A DNA stretch of 64,000 nt from Cucumis sativus (GCF_000004075.3 NC_026655.2:20631489-20695488); one strand, 5' to 3'. Counted from the first letter of the stretch, positions 24,571-38,140 are shown. Notes: a model not told the origin generated them from the sequence alone. Numbers and translations are program-made.

Positions 24571-27532
24571 GGCTGAAACTGGAGAAGAGGAGTTGAATCA
24601 GAAGATCTAGGGAGAAAGAAGAGGAAGAACAATGTTTAGGTGTGAGATTGGTGGTAAGAGAAGAAATCGGGAAAATGTTTTTGTGATATTCTTCTCTCTC
24701 TCGCTCTCTTGGTAAACGGTGGCTTTACTTTTTCCGTAATATCATGATGGCGGTCATGCGCGACAGCGGAGTTGGAGCCAGTTACTCCAATTATCTCATG
24801 ACACGTGTTTCTTTGTGAAATTATCATTTTGCCCCTGACAGATGTTGCTTTCTTGGTCAGCTTTCTCTCTTTCTTTCTTTCTCTCTCTCTCTCTTGTGGG
24901 GTTTGGATGCCATCGGGTGGGTGTAAAGGACGTTTTCAATTTTATGCTTCAAGAAAATGGAGAATTTTATTCAAAGTTTGGATACAAGTTGTGAGCTTTT
25001 TTTTTTTTTTTTTATCTTGTTCTCCAATCAAGATCAAGTGATCAAAGGAGGATAAGAGAACCAGCGATCGGGACATTGAAAAACATGAGCTTTGGTCAGC
25101 CCCAAACCACACCCAACACCCAGCTCATGATGAGAATCAAAAGGTCCAATGTAGCCAAATCTTAAAGAGATGAGTATATGAATCTTGGACCCATCAGCCC
25201 TCGACTCAAAGAAAATTTACATCCTATCGGTTCATAAGGAAACCTTAATTCAATAAGTAAATAGGAAAAGAGTTATACAAAGTCATGTAAATTCTCAAAA
25301 AAAAGTATCAAATATCTCCTCTTCCAACTTTTTAACTTATGTTTTAGTGGTTGTGGTTTACATCACACCAATGTCCAAGTTTCTCTTTAAGCGAGCTCTC
25401 TTCCCTTAAAGTATAACTTTACCGTTATTACCAATCGAAGATAAGGTAGATTTTCTTGGTCAAAATTTGACATCAAACATGCATAATTTAAGTTGAAAAC
25501 AATAAACACACCATAATAAAGAGAGAAATTAAAGAAGGGATGAGTTGAAAACGGTACGTTATAATAATTTGTGTTTTTATAATCGAAATCAAAAAATATA
25601 GAACTCCACTCTACTAACTTTAAGTTAGGAGTCTAAACATCTCATTTAAACATTTAATTTTTAAGAGGTTAGAATGACACTTTGATTATTAAGTTATTTT
25701 AGAACATAGTTCTACATTAACTAGACATTAGAGTAGTTTTAATACATTGTTAATCATAAGCTTCTTCTCTTCTTACCCAATGTGGTTTGAATCTTTTAAT
25801 GTTTCGGATCCTAATGTGATTTTTTTATAGTTATGATCACTTTTTGTCTTCTCAAAAGGAAAAAAAAAAAAAATCATTGAGGCAATTGTCTTCTCTTTCA
25901 CATTCTCTCTCTTTTCTTTTTTTTAGCAAACTTTGTCTTGCAACAACACTTATGGTCAATGATATTTCCAAGTTGAAATCAACTATGAATGAACCGTCTA
26001 TTTGTTCTAAATTGCTAGGAATGGATGACTAACTTGGAACAAATTCATTCCTAATAAAACTTGAAAAAATGAGTGAGATGGTATATGATAACGATAAAAA
26101 ATAAAGAAATAAAAAGAGCTAGAGAGAGAAATAAAAGAGGAAGGAAAAGAGAAAGAGGGCAAGAGTGTGTATGAAGGAGGTAACCTCATCAAATCATTGA
26201 ATAAACAAAATTGTTGTATAACCAAAGGTGAATCAACGTATTAAAACCATAATGTCCACGTCCAATGGATAAATGAGGTCAATGATTGTTTTGAGCTATT
26301 TTTCAAACATGAGGATCTAAAATATCTTTTGAAAATTTTAGAGGCTACATTAATCTACTTCAAAATTCAAATATTATTATCCCAAGTATGTTTTACGTTA
26401 AATTGAAGTTTGAAAACATTAAAAAAAAATGTTAATGAGTCCAAAAACTTTCATTATCATATTAATGAATAGTTAGATCTAGCTAGGAGATTATTTGAAA
26501 AGTAGGTATTCTGACAAATGACAAAAGGTTGAGTTGTCTTTAGATCACACTTTCATTTGTTGAAAGGTTGAGAAACCTTCTAGATCACTGCATCTCTAAC
26601 ATATACCCTAAAAAGACAATGTTTTTGATAGTGTGATCTTAGCCTTTCTACATTAACTTATTTGCCAAGCTTCAAAAAAGTTATAGTTATTATATATATA
26701 TAACTATTGAGATGAGACTTATCTCAATTGGAACAACCCTATGGTAGTAGTATTAGATCGTGCATTATTTGACTTGAATTCAAAAAAAAAAAAATTCATA
26801 TGATTTTATTACATTTGCATGGTGTTGCTTGTTAGTGACTTTCATAGTGTGATCAAGATTGATATTTAAATAGAACTTTTAAATATGACCAAATTAAGCA
26901 AAGTTAATAAAGACTAAGTCTAACATAGAAAGGAAAAAAGAAAGGTGCAAGAAAAAAGATGAAGGCATGTCCAAAACAAGGCACACCACGATAAAATGTC
27001 GTTCACATATAAGCTCTTAATGTACAAAAAAAAAAAAGGCTCCAGTGTCATGACGCTACAACAAACCATTGTAGTGCTAGGTAAGTGTTGGAGTACGAGT
27101 TCCATTACGAGAAAGTAAATTTTGGTTTTGACATTTATTTTCCTACAAAGGTTCTATGATTTTCTTGCCAATTCCATTCTCCACACACTGCAAAATTAGA
27201 GTCTTGGAGAGAGTTTTAGCCTAAAAATAGAGGAAAGATTTTAAGTTTTGTTTGGAGGTCGATTAAAATCTCAAGATGTGAATCGATGTAAGATTAATTG
27301 ATAAAATTCAACCGTTGGGATTGTTATGAAAGTGTTTTTTTTTTTTTTCTCATCTCCTTTATTCTCTTTACTATTTCATGGTTGTTGCAATACATGAGAG
27401 CACGATTGTAGCATCGACAATGAGTGACTGAACATTTTAGTTTTAGGGTGTTGATGACTTAAAAATAAAAAATCATTGTAGAAGAGGAAGAATTGCAAGA
27501 GAAAATCCTACATTTTTATATATATCATTCCA
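24571..27532. other. ADF 5' region and intergenic DNA
   Basis: 24571 to about 24720 is the probable ADF 5' UTR and proximal promoter (minus strand), including GA-rich tracts at 24688-24712. A CT-rich microsatellite lies at about 24864-24895. The rest to 27532 is AT-rich with poly-A/T runs (24998-25013, 25858-25873) and no convincing exon or transposon domain. Confidence 0.55.
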
Positions 27533-27722
27533 TGATTTTTAGAGTACAGTATTATGAATATATATATATAACTTGGAAGGAAAAACTCTTACCCTACACT
27601 CACCGACAACCAAGTATACCTCAAAAATATCATAAAATAACCCTTATAATTTGGGCTTTATACACATAAGAAATAAATAATAAAGAGAGCAAAAACGGGC
27701 TTGTTAATGGACTGGCTTAACA
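27533..27722 (-). repeat. Copia 3' LTR
   Basis: Matches 31668-31858 over its whole length: shared blocks include CTTACCCTACACTCACC, AACCCTTATAATTTGGG and ACACATAAGAAATAAATAAT. An AT dinucleotide run (27559-27570) is expanded here relative to the other LTR. Confidence 0.85.
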
Positions 27723-27753
27723 CCCCCTCTGCAAATCGAGGGCAACAACATCA

Positions 27754-30700
27754 ACCATAGTGAGTTTTCGTTTGAATTTTTGAAAATTTGTGGCTGACAA
27801 CGGTTTGGTGAGAACATCTGCAATTTTTTTAGTGGTTGGAATATGGAGAACATTTTTTTTTTTGAAACACCAAGTCACGAACATAGTAAATATTGATCTC
27901 AATATGTTTTGTTCTGGAGTGGAATACATGATTAACACTTCGATGAACTGCACTTAAGTTGTCACACCACAATACAGGAGGATGATGTAAGATAATATTA
28001 AGATCAATTTAAAGAGAGGGAATCCATACCATTTCAGTAGCCACAAGAGCAAGACAACGATACTCCACTTCTGTGCTTGAATGAGAGATTATAGATTGTT
28101 TCTTGGAGCTCCACGAGATTAAGTTACCACCAAGATATATAGACACAAAAGCCAGAAGTGGATTTTCTGTCATCGAGGTCTGAAGGCCAGTCAGCATTTG
28201 CAAAGTCATATAGATTGAGATGACTCGATTTTTGAAGCCATAAGCCATGAGATAAGACTCTCTTTAGGTAACAGAGAATACGTTTCACCATTTGCCAATG
28301 TAAAATAGTTGGAGAGTGCATAAACTGACAAGCTTTGTTAATACTAGATGATCAAATTTCAGGATGAGTAAGAGTGGTATATTGTAGGGCACCCACAACG
28401 CTTCTATACAAGTAAGGATCATCAAAAAGTTCTCCCTGACGAGTAGATAGTATTGGGTCACTAATCATAGAAGTAGCAATAGGCTTGGATTCAACCATCT
28501 TGGTTCGATGTAGCAAATCTAAAATGTATTTAGATTGAGAAAGAAACATGCCTCCTTTTTTCTGGATAAGAGACTTCAATACCTAGAAAGTAGCTGAGTT
28601 TGTCAAGATCTTTCAGAGCAAAAGTAGAGTTAAAAAACGTAATCAAATCATCTAAAGAAATAGATGAACTACCCAGAACAATGATGTCATCAAGATATAA
28701 CAATAGGAAGTAGAAGTAGTTTTTACAAGTAAAGATGTGTCGCTTGAGAAGTTCGAAAGCCAAGAGAATGCATATAAGAACTTAACCTTTCATACCATGC
28801 ACGAGGAGCCTATTTTAGACCATAGAAGGCTTTCTTGAGGTGACATACCATTGGTGGAGCGGCAGAGACATGAAATTTAGATGGTTGTTTCAGAAAAACA
28901 TATTCATGTAGGTAACCATGAAGAAAAGCATTATTTACATCAAGGTGACGAATGGACCAACCTTTCATGAGAGCAAGAGTCAAGAGAACCCACATAGTAA
29001 CTGGTTTGACAACCGGACTAAAGGTCTCTGTGTAGTCAATATTGGTATTTGATGGAAACCTTTTGGCCACTAAGCGAGCCTTGTAACTACTAATCGAACC
29101 ATCAGAGTTTCTTTTAATTTTGAAAACTCATTTGCACCCAATGATCTTTTTGTCAATCGGTCTAGGGACTAAGGTCGAAGTGTTGTTGTTCATCAAGGCA
29201 ATATATTCATCTTCCATGACTTTCTTTCAATGAGGGTGTTTAAGAGCCTCATTAACATCACATGGTTCATGTTGTGTGTAATCAACTAAATATGCCTTAG
29301 GTTTAAAAATGCCACACTTACTTCGATTCATCATAGAATGAGCATTAATAACATGAGGAGCATCAACAGGGGAAGAAGTTGTAGAGGATGAAGTTTTGTA
29401 ATTCACCATAGTGGAAGGGGGATCATCATGGTTCTGCAAAACTGCATTAGAACCTGTATCTAAAAGATACACATTAGTAGAATTTCCATTCTCAAAATTA
29501 TGAGGAACAAGAACAAAGTTGTCCAAAACTTTATTATGCTTCTTAAGAGTGGGTGCAATGATAGAAGAAATATGTGGAAGGGGTACAGTAGTGGGAGGGA
29601 AGGAGGAGGATGAGAGTGGGTTCATAGCAGCATAAGGAAAATATGATTAATCAAATAAAACATGATGAGAAATGTAGAGACGACCATTAGACGATAAGCA
29701 TTTGTAACCCTTATGGGAGTTACTATAACCAATAAAAGGTGCATGGGCTGAATCTAAAAAATAGCTTGTGAGAATTAAAAGGACGTAAATTAGAAAAACG
29801 CTTGCAGCCAAAAAGCATGTAATGAAGAATAGTTGGATTTGAGGCCAAACAAATTTTTCAAAGGGCTAATATGATCAAGAACTGGAGTAGGAAGTGTGTT
29901 TATCAGGTAGATAGCAGTAGAAAAAGCTTCATCCCAAAAGGTAAGAGGTAACAAAGCTTAACACAGTAGAGCGAGACCCATGTCAACTATGTGCCTATGC
30001 TTTCTTTAAATTAAGCTATTTTGTTGGAAAGTGTGGGGACAAGTAAAACGATGTTCAATGCCATGTTGTGATAAGAGAGGTATAAGAGGTTTAAACTTGC
30101 CATCACCATCAGTTTGTAGTCGTAAAATACGAGTCCCAACAAATTTTCAACCAGATTTTTAAATTTAAGAAAAGACGAAGAGACCTTAAATTAAGATTGG
30201 AGAAAGTAATGCCATATATAACGACTACTGAAATCCATAAAACTAATGTAGTATTGAAAACCATTTCGAGATAAATTATGAGTTGGACCCCACAAATCAC
30301 AAACAATTAATTGAAGAGGAGAATATTGAGTATGTGACGGAGAGAAAGGAAGAGCATGAGTTTTACCCAAAGCACAAGCACAAGCATCACAAAAATTGTA
30401 ATTTATTTGTATTCAAAGTGGGATATTTGTATTGTTGAAGAACAGTTTTAACAACATAAACATTGGGATGGCCTAGACGCTTATGACAAATATCAACCTG
30501 ATGACTAACGAGAAAATGGATAAACTGATGGTGATAAAGTGGAGACAACACTCAACACTTGAGGAGAACTAGATGGTGACACATTCTTTGAGGGACAACA
30601 ATAAGAGAGGTGATGTTGAATCGGTAAAGATCTTTATGGAGCAGTCCTTGGAGAAGTGTTTGGCCAGTGCGACCATCCTTCACATAGCAAATAAGTGGGT

Positions 30701-31620
30701 GAAATTCAAAAAAGACGTCATTATCTTTGACAAACTGAGATACACTAATTAAGTTCTTTGTGATAGATGAAACATGGAGTAAATTATTTAAAACCAAGGG
30801 TCGATTGGAGTCCATGGAAGATGGAAAAGAAGAAGAACCATAGTGAAGAATTTACAAACCCGAACCATTTTCGGCATAAATCTGACTTTCGCCTCCATAC
30901 TTAGATCCAATTGACAAGTTGTTGAAATTATTCGTAAGGTGATTTGTGGCGACATAGTCAGAATACCAGTTGTTGTCCATATTTAAATCAGGGGATGCAA
31001 CCATAGCTGTCATAGGAGAAAAACCAGGATGATTAGTAGGTATTGGAGAAAAACCAGGAGAATAACCTGAATGAGTGGATGTTGTTTGAGGAGGCAGATA
31101 ACAATTGAAGCAATGGTCAATCGTATGCCCAAATTTGATTGCAAATTTGACACTGAGGTTTGTTTCTATTGAGTGGATGTTGTATCCTTGAGCAGCCAAG
31201 TTAGCCAGAAGTGGAAACCACAGTTAGATCGACCCCCACCACGTTCTCATTAGTTATTGGTATTAAACTAATAAGTGTTTTGTTGTTTAGTCAGTTGATC
31301 ATTGCCTTTTTCCAATTCTTGAGCAGCCAAGTTAGCCGATGGCATAGAGCTTTATGCACTAATGATACACTCAATATGGGATTTCTTAGTAAGTAATAGT
31401 GAAGTAAGTTCTTCTATAGGGGGAGAATCAGTACGGGCAGAAATAATGGATATCATACATTCATATTCAGTTCTTAAATCCAGTAAAAATATATACATTG
31501 TTGGATTTTCATGAAATATTCTTTCAGAGCCATGGCTCCTTTCTTTATGTTTTGAAGCTTACTCTTGAATTGTATCGCCTGACCAAGACATTGTGTAGAA
31601 TAAATTCCATGGTCCACAAG
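27754..31620 (-). pseudogene. Copia gag-pol remnant
   Basis: Order on the minus strand. A gag fragment (about 31620-31200) reads KKGAMALKEYFMKIQQ with an in-frame stop nearby. A zinc-knuckle/protease stretch (31199-30852) has NWYSDYVATNHLT, where copia protease expects DSGATNH, so the catalytic aspartate motif is altered. A GAG-pre-integrase segment (30815-30552) has LLHVSSITKNLISVSQF. The integrase core is in fragments (30306-29650). RT begins at 29070 (YTETFSPVVK, VNNAFLHGYLHEYVFLKQP) and keeps LLYLDDIIVLG near 28700. The RNase H end covers 28321-27754 (DWPSDLDDRKSTSGFCVY, SWSSKKQSIISHSSTEVEYR, ADVLTKPLS). Many frameshifts and stops separate these. Confidence 0.87.
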
Positions 31621-31667
31621 AACATACAGGTGCCAGTTGAGCTAAGCTCATGTTGGCTATCATTCCA

Positions 31668-31858
31668 TGATTTTTGGGGTACGGTATTATGAATCTATAG
31701 AGAAAGCTAGGGAGGAAAAATTCTTACCCTACACTCACCCACAACTAAGTACACCTAAAAAATATCAGAAAATATAACCCTTATAATTTGGGGTTTGTAC
31801 ACATAAGAAATAAATAATAAGAGAACAAAAATGGACTTGTTAATGGGCTGCCTTAACA
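31668..31858 (-). repeat. Copia 5' LTR
   Basis: Partner of the LTR at 27533-27722. On the minus strand it ends in CA next to the weak primer-binding site at 31667-31655. The gag homology starts almost at once inside it, so the usual leader and gag N-terminus are missing. Confidence 0.83.
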
Positions 31859-31959
31859 TGATGAACTTATTATGAACTTAAATTAAATGCACATATTATT
31901 TTTGGAGAAGTATTGGTGGGACTTTCTTTGGAGAGGTAACTTTCATTATTTGTGCATTA

Positions 31960-33165
31960 ATGCTAATCTAAAAAAGAAGTTAAATCATGTTAGATGGTCT
32001 TGGGATATTCTCCATTGCAAGCACAAACTTTGATCTTCTAACTAAATGGTTGTGGAGATATCATATTGATCCAAAAGCTTTATGGAGGACTTTCATTGAT
32101 GCTAAGTACACAAAAAAAGACTTAGACAGTTTTCCCACAAAGGGAAGATAGAGTAGTGTAAATGCTTATTGGAGATTGATTTGCAAAGGTATTGATTCGT
32201 TCAATGCTCAAATCAATTGAAAAATCAACTATGGGTGAAACATGTCTTTCTGACATAACAACTGGAACAATTTTTGTCCTACAAGCCTCAACGTTCCTAG
32301 ACTATATGCTCTTTCTCAAATTAAAAATGGATCAATCTGAGAAGCATGAAATGAAGAAACAAATTATTGAGACAACAAACCTCGAAGATCTCTCCGTGAT
32401 AGAGAGCTCATCCTTTGGAGCTACACAAAAGCTTGTATTTCTCCCATTTCTCAAGAAGAAGAAGAAAAAAAAAATATTAATGCTCCTTTATAAAAATTAA
32501 ATAGCAATGGTTTTTTTTCCACTATGTATATCAAACTTGCTTTGCATATATCAAATTCTGCTGATGGAGATACCTCTAAATATAGACATCTTTGGAAATC
32601 TAAAATTCCTAAAAAATGCAAGTTTTTTATATGGTTTGCTATGCAAAATGGAGTGCTTACTGTTGAGAAGATTCAAATGAGAATTAAGAATCTTTGCCTT
32701 AACCCAAACTGATGTGTGATGTGCCATAAAGAAAATGAGTCTTCTATTCATCTCTTCGTCACTTGTTCTACTGCTCAGTGTATTTGGAACAAGATTGATG
32801 CTTCTGTTGGGCTGGACAAACCCATATCAAGATCTCAAAGATCTTTGTGGAAATTTATGTTATATAAATACCAAAGTAAAGAAAAAAGGCTTGATTAATT
32901 TTAATCTAATAGTTGCTGCCATCTGGACAATTTGGTTGGAAAGAAACAAAAGGATCTTCAACAATACATGTGTAAGCATTATAAATATATGGAAAGACAT
33001 CTGCAATCTCACTAGTTTATTGTCATCTAAAAACCCTTTACTTGCATTTAATATTAGTGCATTTATTTGATCTCTTTTGCAATGCTGGGCTTATCTCTCC
33101 CTTGTATGGAACTATTTTTTGTTCTCCTATACTTAATGAATATATTTGATGAAAACGATGAGGGT
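31960..33165 (+). pseudogene. LINE (L1-type) 3' remnant
   Basis: C-terminal part of a plant non-LTR retrotransposon ORF2. NFDLLTKWLWRYHIDPKALW (about 32026-32085) is the conserved segment after the reverse transcriptase. Further on, YRHLWKSKIPKKCKFFIWF, then CVMCHKENESSIHLFVTCS (a reverse-transcriptase zinc-binding domain) and NLIVAAIWTIWLERNKRIFN follow, with a stop at 32710-32712 and frame changes near 32880. The end GGAACTATTTTTTGTTCTCC at about 33107 is the sort of tail seen in plant L1 copies. The endonuclease and RT domains are absent. The piece 32192-32500 between the two recognisable blocks is not clearly LINE-derived. Confidence 0.8.
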
Positions 33166-36100
33166 GTTAAAAGGGTATCCATCTAATGAGTGCACCTACC
33201 GACCTAAGAGTATCATTTTCCGTAAAGAAACATCTCACCTATTTCAATCCCTTGTAAATGTCACATTTATAGTGATTCAAATAGAGTAACTTCAATTATA
33301 GTAATATTTGTATTTTAATATCTTATATTAAAATAAATATATTAAATTACTTGAATCATATTCACAAACGCACATAGGAACGGATTTATTAAGGGGTCAG
33401 GGGACACATGCCCCCTCACATTCTCGATTTTTGTATTTTAATATTAATTTTGAAGTGTTAGATTACAATATATCTTAAATAATATTGTATTATTATTAAG
33501 TTTTATCTTTGGTATAGTTGTTTTAAGACACCACAGTATTGGGTTCAAATCTTATCTATTACAATTATTATTCTTTTTGTTATATATAGTGTTCGAGTGC
33601 CTACATAAGATTTTTGGATTCTTCATGGTGCAGTATATCAAATATACTCTAGATATTAATTAACAAAGTCGATCATTCAAGTAAAATTTATCATAAAAAT
33701 GGATTTACTGCAACTGTTCTACTCAAATGTTGGGAAAAATATTTACAAATTAAAGCATCATATCATGTTCGAGGGTTTCTTTCAAAAACTCAAACTCCAT
33801 TAAGTTGCTAGAAGATAAAGTTGATAACAACCATATCTCTCTAGTTGCAAAAAAATCAAACAAACTCTGTAGGTTTTGACTTGGAAGTTCTAAAATATGG
33901 TACTGCATTTATTTGATTTTGAAATGAAGTTTTGTACTTTATAACACATACATATACAAAAATTTAATACATGTAATAAAAAAGTATATGTGGAAAGGTA
34001 GATTGTCTTTCTCACACAAGCAATCACATTTCTTTGACTTTTGTGTCTATAAGAAATTAGATATTTTCAATTAATTAAGTCTATAGTTGTAATGAAATAA
34101 TGAAATGAGAGCATTTGCTTGAATGAAGATATCAACTTGATAAGTGACCAAGATGAGATTAAATGATGACCAAAGATGACAAAACTCCACTGTTCATGTT
34201 AGAAAATGTGTCTATGAATGTGATGGATTTTATTCAGTTTTATCTAATTCTTTTAAAAAAATGGATGGGTTTCTTAAGAATAATAATAAAAACAAAAGTT
34301 GAAAAAACCCTAACACGTGCACAATTTTTTATTATAAAGTATAAATATTTGGTCAAATTTACCATGATTTGTATTCCTGATTTTATCTAACTTTAATATT
34401 TATTTCATATATATTATCATTATTTATATAGCTTATATATTTAAAATGTAACATAACAATAAATCCTTGGTACATAAAATGCAACATCCCAAGTTCTAGG
34501 TGAATTGAAATTAATTATATCAAATTATTGAGATTTGTTTTCCTTTAATTTTATATTTTGGTGTCAAAATTAATATGATTGAGAAGATAATTAATTTAGA
34601 TTTATTTGGTAAGATAAAATTTGAAAATTTTGGTTTTAAGTTGATAAAAGATTTGGAATATAATGTGTAATTTTTTAACTTGAGAGGGAAAAGGATAAGT
34701 CTCAACCCTAATTGAATATATATACCCAGCTTTGAATTGCAAGTATTTATTTTAACAAGAATTGATTTAAGTGCCAATCTCATGAGATACAACATTTGGG
34801 ATGCAAATATGATTATTACTTATGGCAGTGTACATATACAGTCGTTCAACAGTCACATTCAAATAGGTGATGAGTGTGGTTTCATCTTCATACTATACCA
34901 ATGATTTCTTTTCCATATCGACGATGACAAAAAGTACAAACCATGACAGGGTGGATGATAAGTGAAACAATGAGAAGACAAAGATGGATGGGTTCACTTC
35001 AGCTCTTACATGATATATATGATATTAAATTTGTTTTCACTCATCAACTTAAACATTTGAATCAATCAGTGACTTAAAATGATATCAAAATAAATGATAC
35101 GAGGAAGTTTAAAGGCTTAAAATTTTAGTTTTATTATAAAATAAAATATATATTTAAACTTAATTTCTCAATCAAATACATCAAAACAAAACAAAAAAAA
35201 ATTAATGATTGTTTATTACATAAACTAAAAGTTTTCATAACTAAAAAGGATTGATTAAAAAAAAAAACTTAATTTATCTTCAGAGAAGATTTAGTGTAAC
35301 TCCTCAAATACAGATTTATCATTTTTGTAAAAAAAACAAACATTCCTAAGTATTTCTAAAACATATCTATTTTTATATCACAAGAAGCAACAAAGATGAT
35401 TCATATCACTTGAGACCACTTCTTTTATAATATTAGTTAGAACCCCGTGCTTTACACGTTTTTTATAAATTTAGATATATAAATTGCAATAGAACTCAAA
35501 TATAAATATAAAACGTATTGAAGTAACTAATAAGTTCGAATAAAATTTTTAAAACATCTTTATGAAATAATGGAATTTTTTTTTAAAATAATATACTTTT
35601 TAAAAATATTGTCAATAATAAGGTAGATGCAAAACTATAGTAGTGAACTCGTATACCGGGTACACGACTTCGTTAAATTGTGGATCAGGTATACACTTAC
35701 GGGCCAAAAGTTGAGTGTAGTGTTGACGGTTAAAACATGCACTTTTATCGAAGTAGTGTATCGGGTACATGACTTCACCCCTTTAAAACCCTACCAACCA
35801 AGCATTATGCCTTTCATTCGAAGTTAGAAAATTTGGTTTTGGGTTTTGTTCTCTCTTCTCTTCTTTGTCATTTTGCCTTCCATCCTTCAACTAAATCTCT
35901 CTACACTTCCATCCTTCGCCAAAAATCAATCACCCCATCCATTCTTCACACAAAAAACCAGCCGCTCATTCCATTATAACACCAAAAATCACCCACGCTT
36001 ACATCTTTCACCAAAAAAGTGCTCCTCCCCTCCATTTTTTATTTTCTTTTGATCTTTTTGTCACAAGGTATGTATGTTCATAGTTCGGGTCTACAATTTT

Positions 36101-37173
36101 GTTATAAAATAATTTAATTTATGTTTGTTATTTGATTTTTTCATTTTGTTGTAAAAATTATTTGAATTTAGTTACATCCTTGGAATTTAGATATATTATT
36201 TGGATTTAGATTTGTTATTTGATTTAGTTATATGGTTTGATTTTTTATATATTATTTGATTTTAGATATGTTATTTAATTTTAGAAAAATTATTTAATTT
36301 CAGAGAAGTTATTTAATGGTAGAAAAATTAACAATTAGTAATAGTAATAAAACCAAGAATTAATTGGAAATGAGAAAACAACATTTTCTCTACTTCTTTC
36401 CAACAATATTTTTCTATTAATTAGAAGCCTATTTTCTGAAATTTTAAAGCTTAAACATATTTTTTGAACTTTTCAAGGTTTAGGTATTTTTCTAAATGTA
36501 TTTTTCACTCTTTTTCTTTATATATATATATATAACAATATTTGTTATGCTTTTGAAAATTCAGAGTACAATGTTTAGATTTCAATACTTGGGTTTAAAT
36601 GTTAAAGAAAATATATTAATTAAAATTGAAACTAATCTTATTGATATGTTTAGATCCCTAGATATTTAATCCTTGAAAAACTATTGATAATATTAATATA
36701 ATAAAAATAATATAAACATTTCAACTTATTTTCAAAGCATAAAAGTTTTATTTATTTTATTTATTGGTTTTCTTTTTCGTTTGATGTTTTTAAGTGTTTG
36801 TTCAAGATGTTTACACAATTGAGATCTTAATATATCTTCGTGGATATAAAATATGTTACTCTAATGCTATCATCTACAGGATGCATTTTGCATGCTTCAA
36901 TTCAAACTCTACCTAAAAAAAAGTTGTATAAATAAAAAATTTCTCTAATCTACTCATCAAAATAGAAAATAGGAAGAAAAATAATTGTCACAATTTTTTA
37001 AAAAGATGAGTGGAGAAAAAATATATCCCATTTAATTACTCAAAAGAATAATTTATATTGTTCTAAAGATGCAAGAATTAAAATCAAAGCTTTAAAATTC
37101 TTGGGTGTTGGTATTAATGTCAAGTGGTGTGTATTACATCATTCTAATTTTATGAAAAACAAACAAAACCTTA
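33166..37173. other. AT-rich intergenic region
   Basis: No convincing gene. It contains a pair of 20-base direct repeats (35651-35670 and 35757-35776) followed by a pyrimidine-rich leader-like stretch (35845-36070), a GGTTCAAATC box near 33543 and a (TA)n tract near 36521-36533. Confidence 0.5.
35651..35776 (+). repeat. Direct repeat pair with palindromic core, promoter-like
   Basis: GTATACCGGGTACACGACTT at 35651 and GTGTATCGGGTACATGACTT at 35757 match at 17 of 20 positions. Each has a near-palindromic core around CGGGTAC. A TTTAAAA box at 35782-35788 and a long CT-rich, ATG-poor stretch ending in AAGGTATGTATG (a donor-like site at about 36065) follow, which looks like a promoter plus untranslated first exon of a decayed transposon or gene. 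Confidence 0.4.
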
Positions 37174-38140
37174 CGTAGATATTGTATTTTGTCTGTTATT
37201 TATCATTTTTATATTCATTTATTTTTTATTTATGTTTATTTTACTTTTACAAAAGAATTGAATTTGAATATAAATTTACATTTTAAATTTAACTTTAGAA
37301 AAAAACAAAAGAAAATTTAAATAAATAAATAAGTTTTTTCTATCCCTATTTTTCTCAACCTTTCTCTCATCACAACGCTTGCCAAATCTTTTAATCTACT
37401 TGTCATGGAGAATTTAAAAGAATTGAGAAAGAAATATTTTCTAACAAGTGTGGTTTCAATTTGATTGGATTTAAGTTTTCTTTAATTTAAGTCAAATTAA
37501 TTATTGTTGGCTTGAAATATATTGTGTTTTTAAATTTACGGTTGGTTTTGAATTATTTGAATTATTTGAGAATCACATGCTCTGGCGTTATTTTGCAAAC
37601 CCGTGCAAATAGGATGCTGCATTCTCTTAGGTATCATTTAATATTTATTAGCATTCTACTAGGCATCATTTATTATTTATTTGCATTCTGCTTATATTAT
37701 TTATGTATCTATTTTATGTTTGTATTTATTTTATGTGTATTCCTTTTGTCTCAATATGTCAATATTCTTTTAACTCACTCTATTATTTTATCTCAATTTC
37801 TTTTATTATTCAAAATATTAGTTTATCTCAATCTCACTCTATTATTTTATCCCACCATATTATTTTATTTATTTTATAGCCTACTTGCAACTATTTCACA
37901 CCCCTTTCACTTCTCAAATTTTACACTGTTTTGTCATTATTGTTATCATTATTACTTATTTTCTAATTTGAATATAAAAATTTAAATCGGACAAAAAAAA
38001 AATGTTGTTTTATGAATTTCATAATTTAAATTTTATGAATACGTAAAATTTATCCATTTAAATTTTAATTAATAAAGTGTCTTTAAATTTATAAACAATT
38101 TCACATCTTGTTTAATGCATTCTCGATGGTGAATTGAGTC
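37174..38140 (+). repeat. Degenerate LTR of the Tat-like family
   Basis: Starts CGTAGATATTGTATTTTGTC, close to the family start TGTAGATACCGTATTTTGTC. It then follows the same order of blocks as the intact LTR at 38855: AT-rich 'gaatttgaat' tract, CCCTATTTTTCTCAACC, GCATCATTTATTATTT, CATTATTGTTATCATTATTA, then TTTATGAATTTCATAATTTA. It is strongly diverged and its right end is unclear. Confidence 0.6.

Larger units (their letters stand above)
27533..31858 (-). mobile_element. Ty1/copia retrotransposon, degenerate
   Basis: A minus-strand copia element with two short LTRs (about 190 bases each, 27533-27722 and 31668-31858) that are clearly homologous but diverged by substitutions and small indels. 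The outer edges read TGTTAAG on the minus strand. A purine tract GCAGAGGGGG (27723-27732, minus strand) directly precedes the 3' LTR. Inside the 5' LTR the minus strand reads TGGAATGATAGCC, a 10/13 match to the tRNA-Met type primer site TGGTATCAGAGCC. Gag, protease-like, integrase, RT and RNase H pieces follow in copia order. No matching target duplication was found at the edges, so boundaries are good to about ten bases. Confidence 0.85.

Noticed and set aside
32192..32500. 102-residue plus-strand open frame between LINE blocks
   Set aside because: No domain recognised, ends in a poly-lysine run from an A-rich tract, and the flanking LINE parts are broken.
33520..33570. Possible SINE with a tRNA B-box (GGGTTCAAATC)
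   Set aside because: Only the B-box is convincing; no clear A-box at the right distance, poly-A/T tail or target duplication was found.
34480..34800. Possible inverted ends (GCAACATCCCAA and TTTGGGATGC)
   Set aside because: The match is about ten bases and does not extend; too short in AT-rich DNA to call an element.
35435..35460. ACCCCGTGCTTTACACG, similar to termini of some plant DNA transposons, with a faint echo near 20045
   Set aside because: No partner end or target duplication could be found for either occurrence.
37512..37985. 157-residue hydrophobic open frame
   Set aside because: It comes from AT-rich DNA of a degenerate LTR; Leu/Ile/Phe/Tyr richness follows from composition and no family resemblance is seen.
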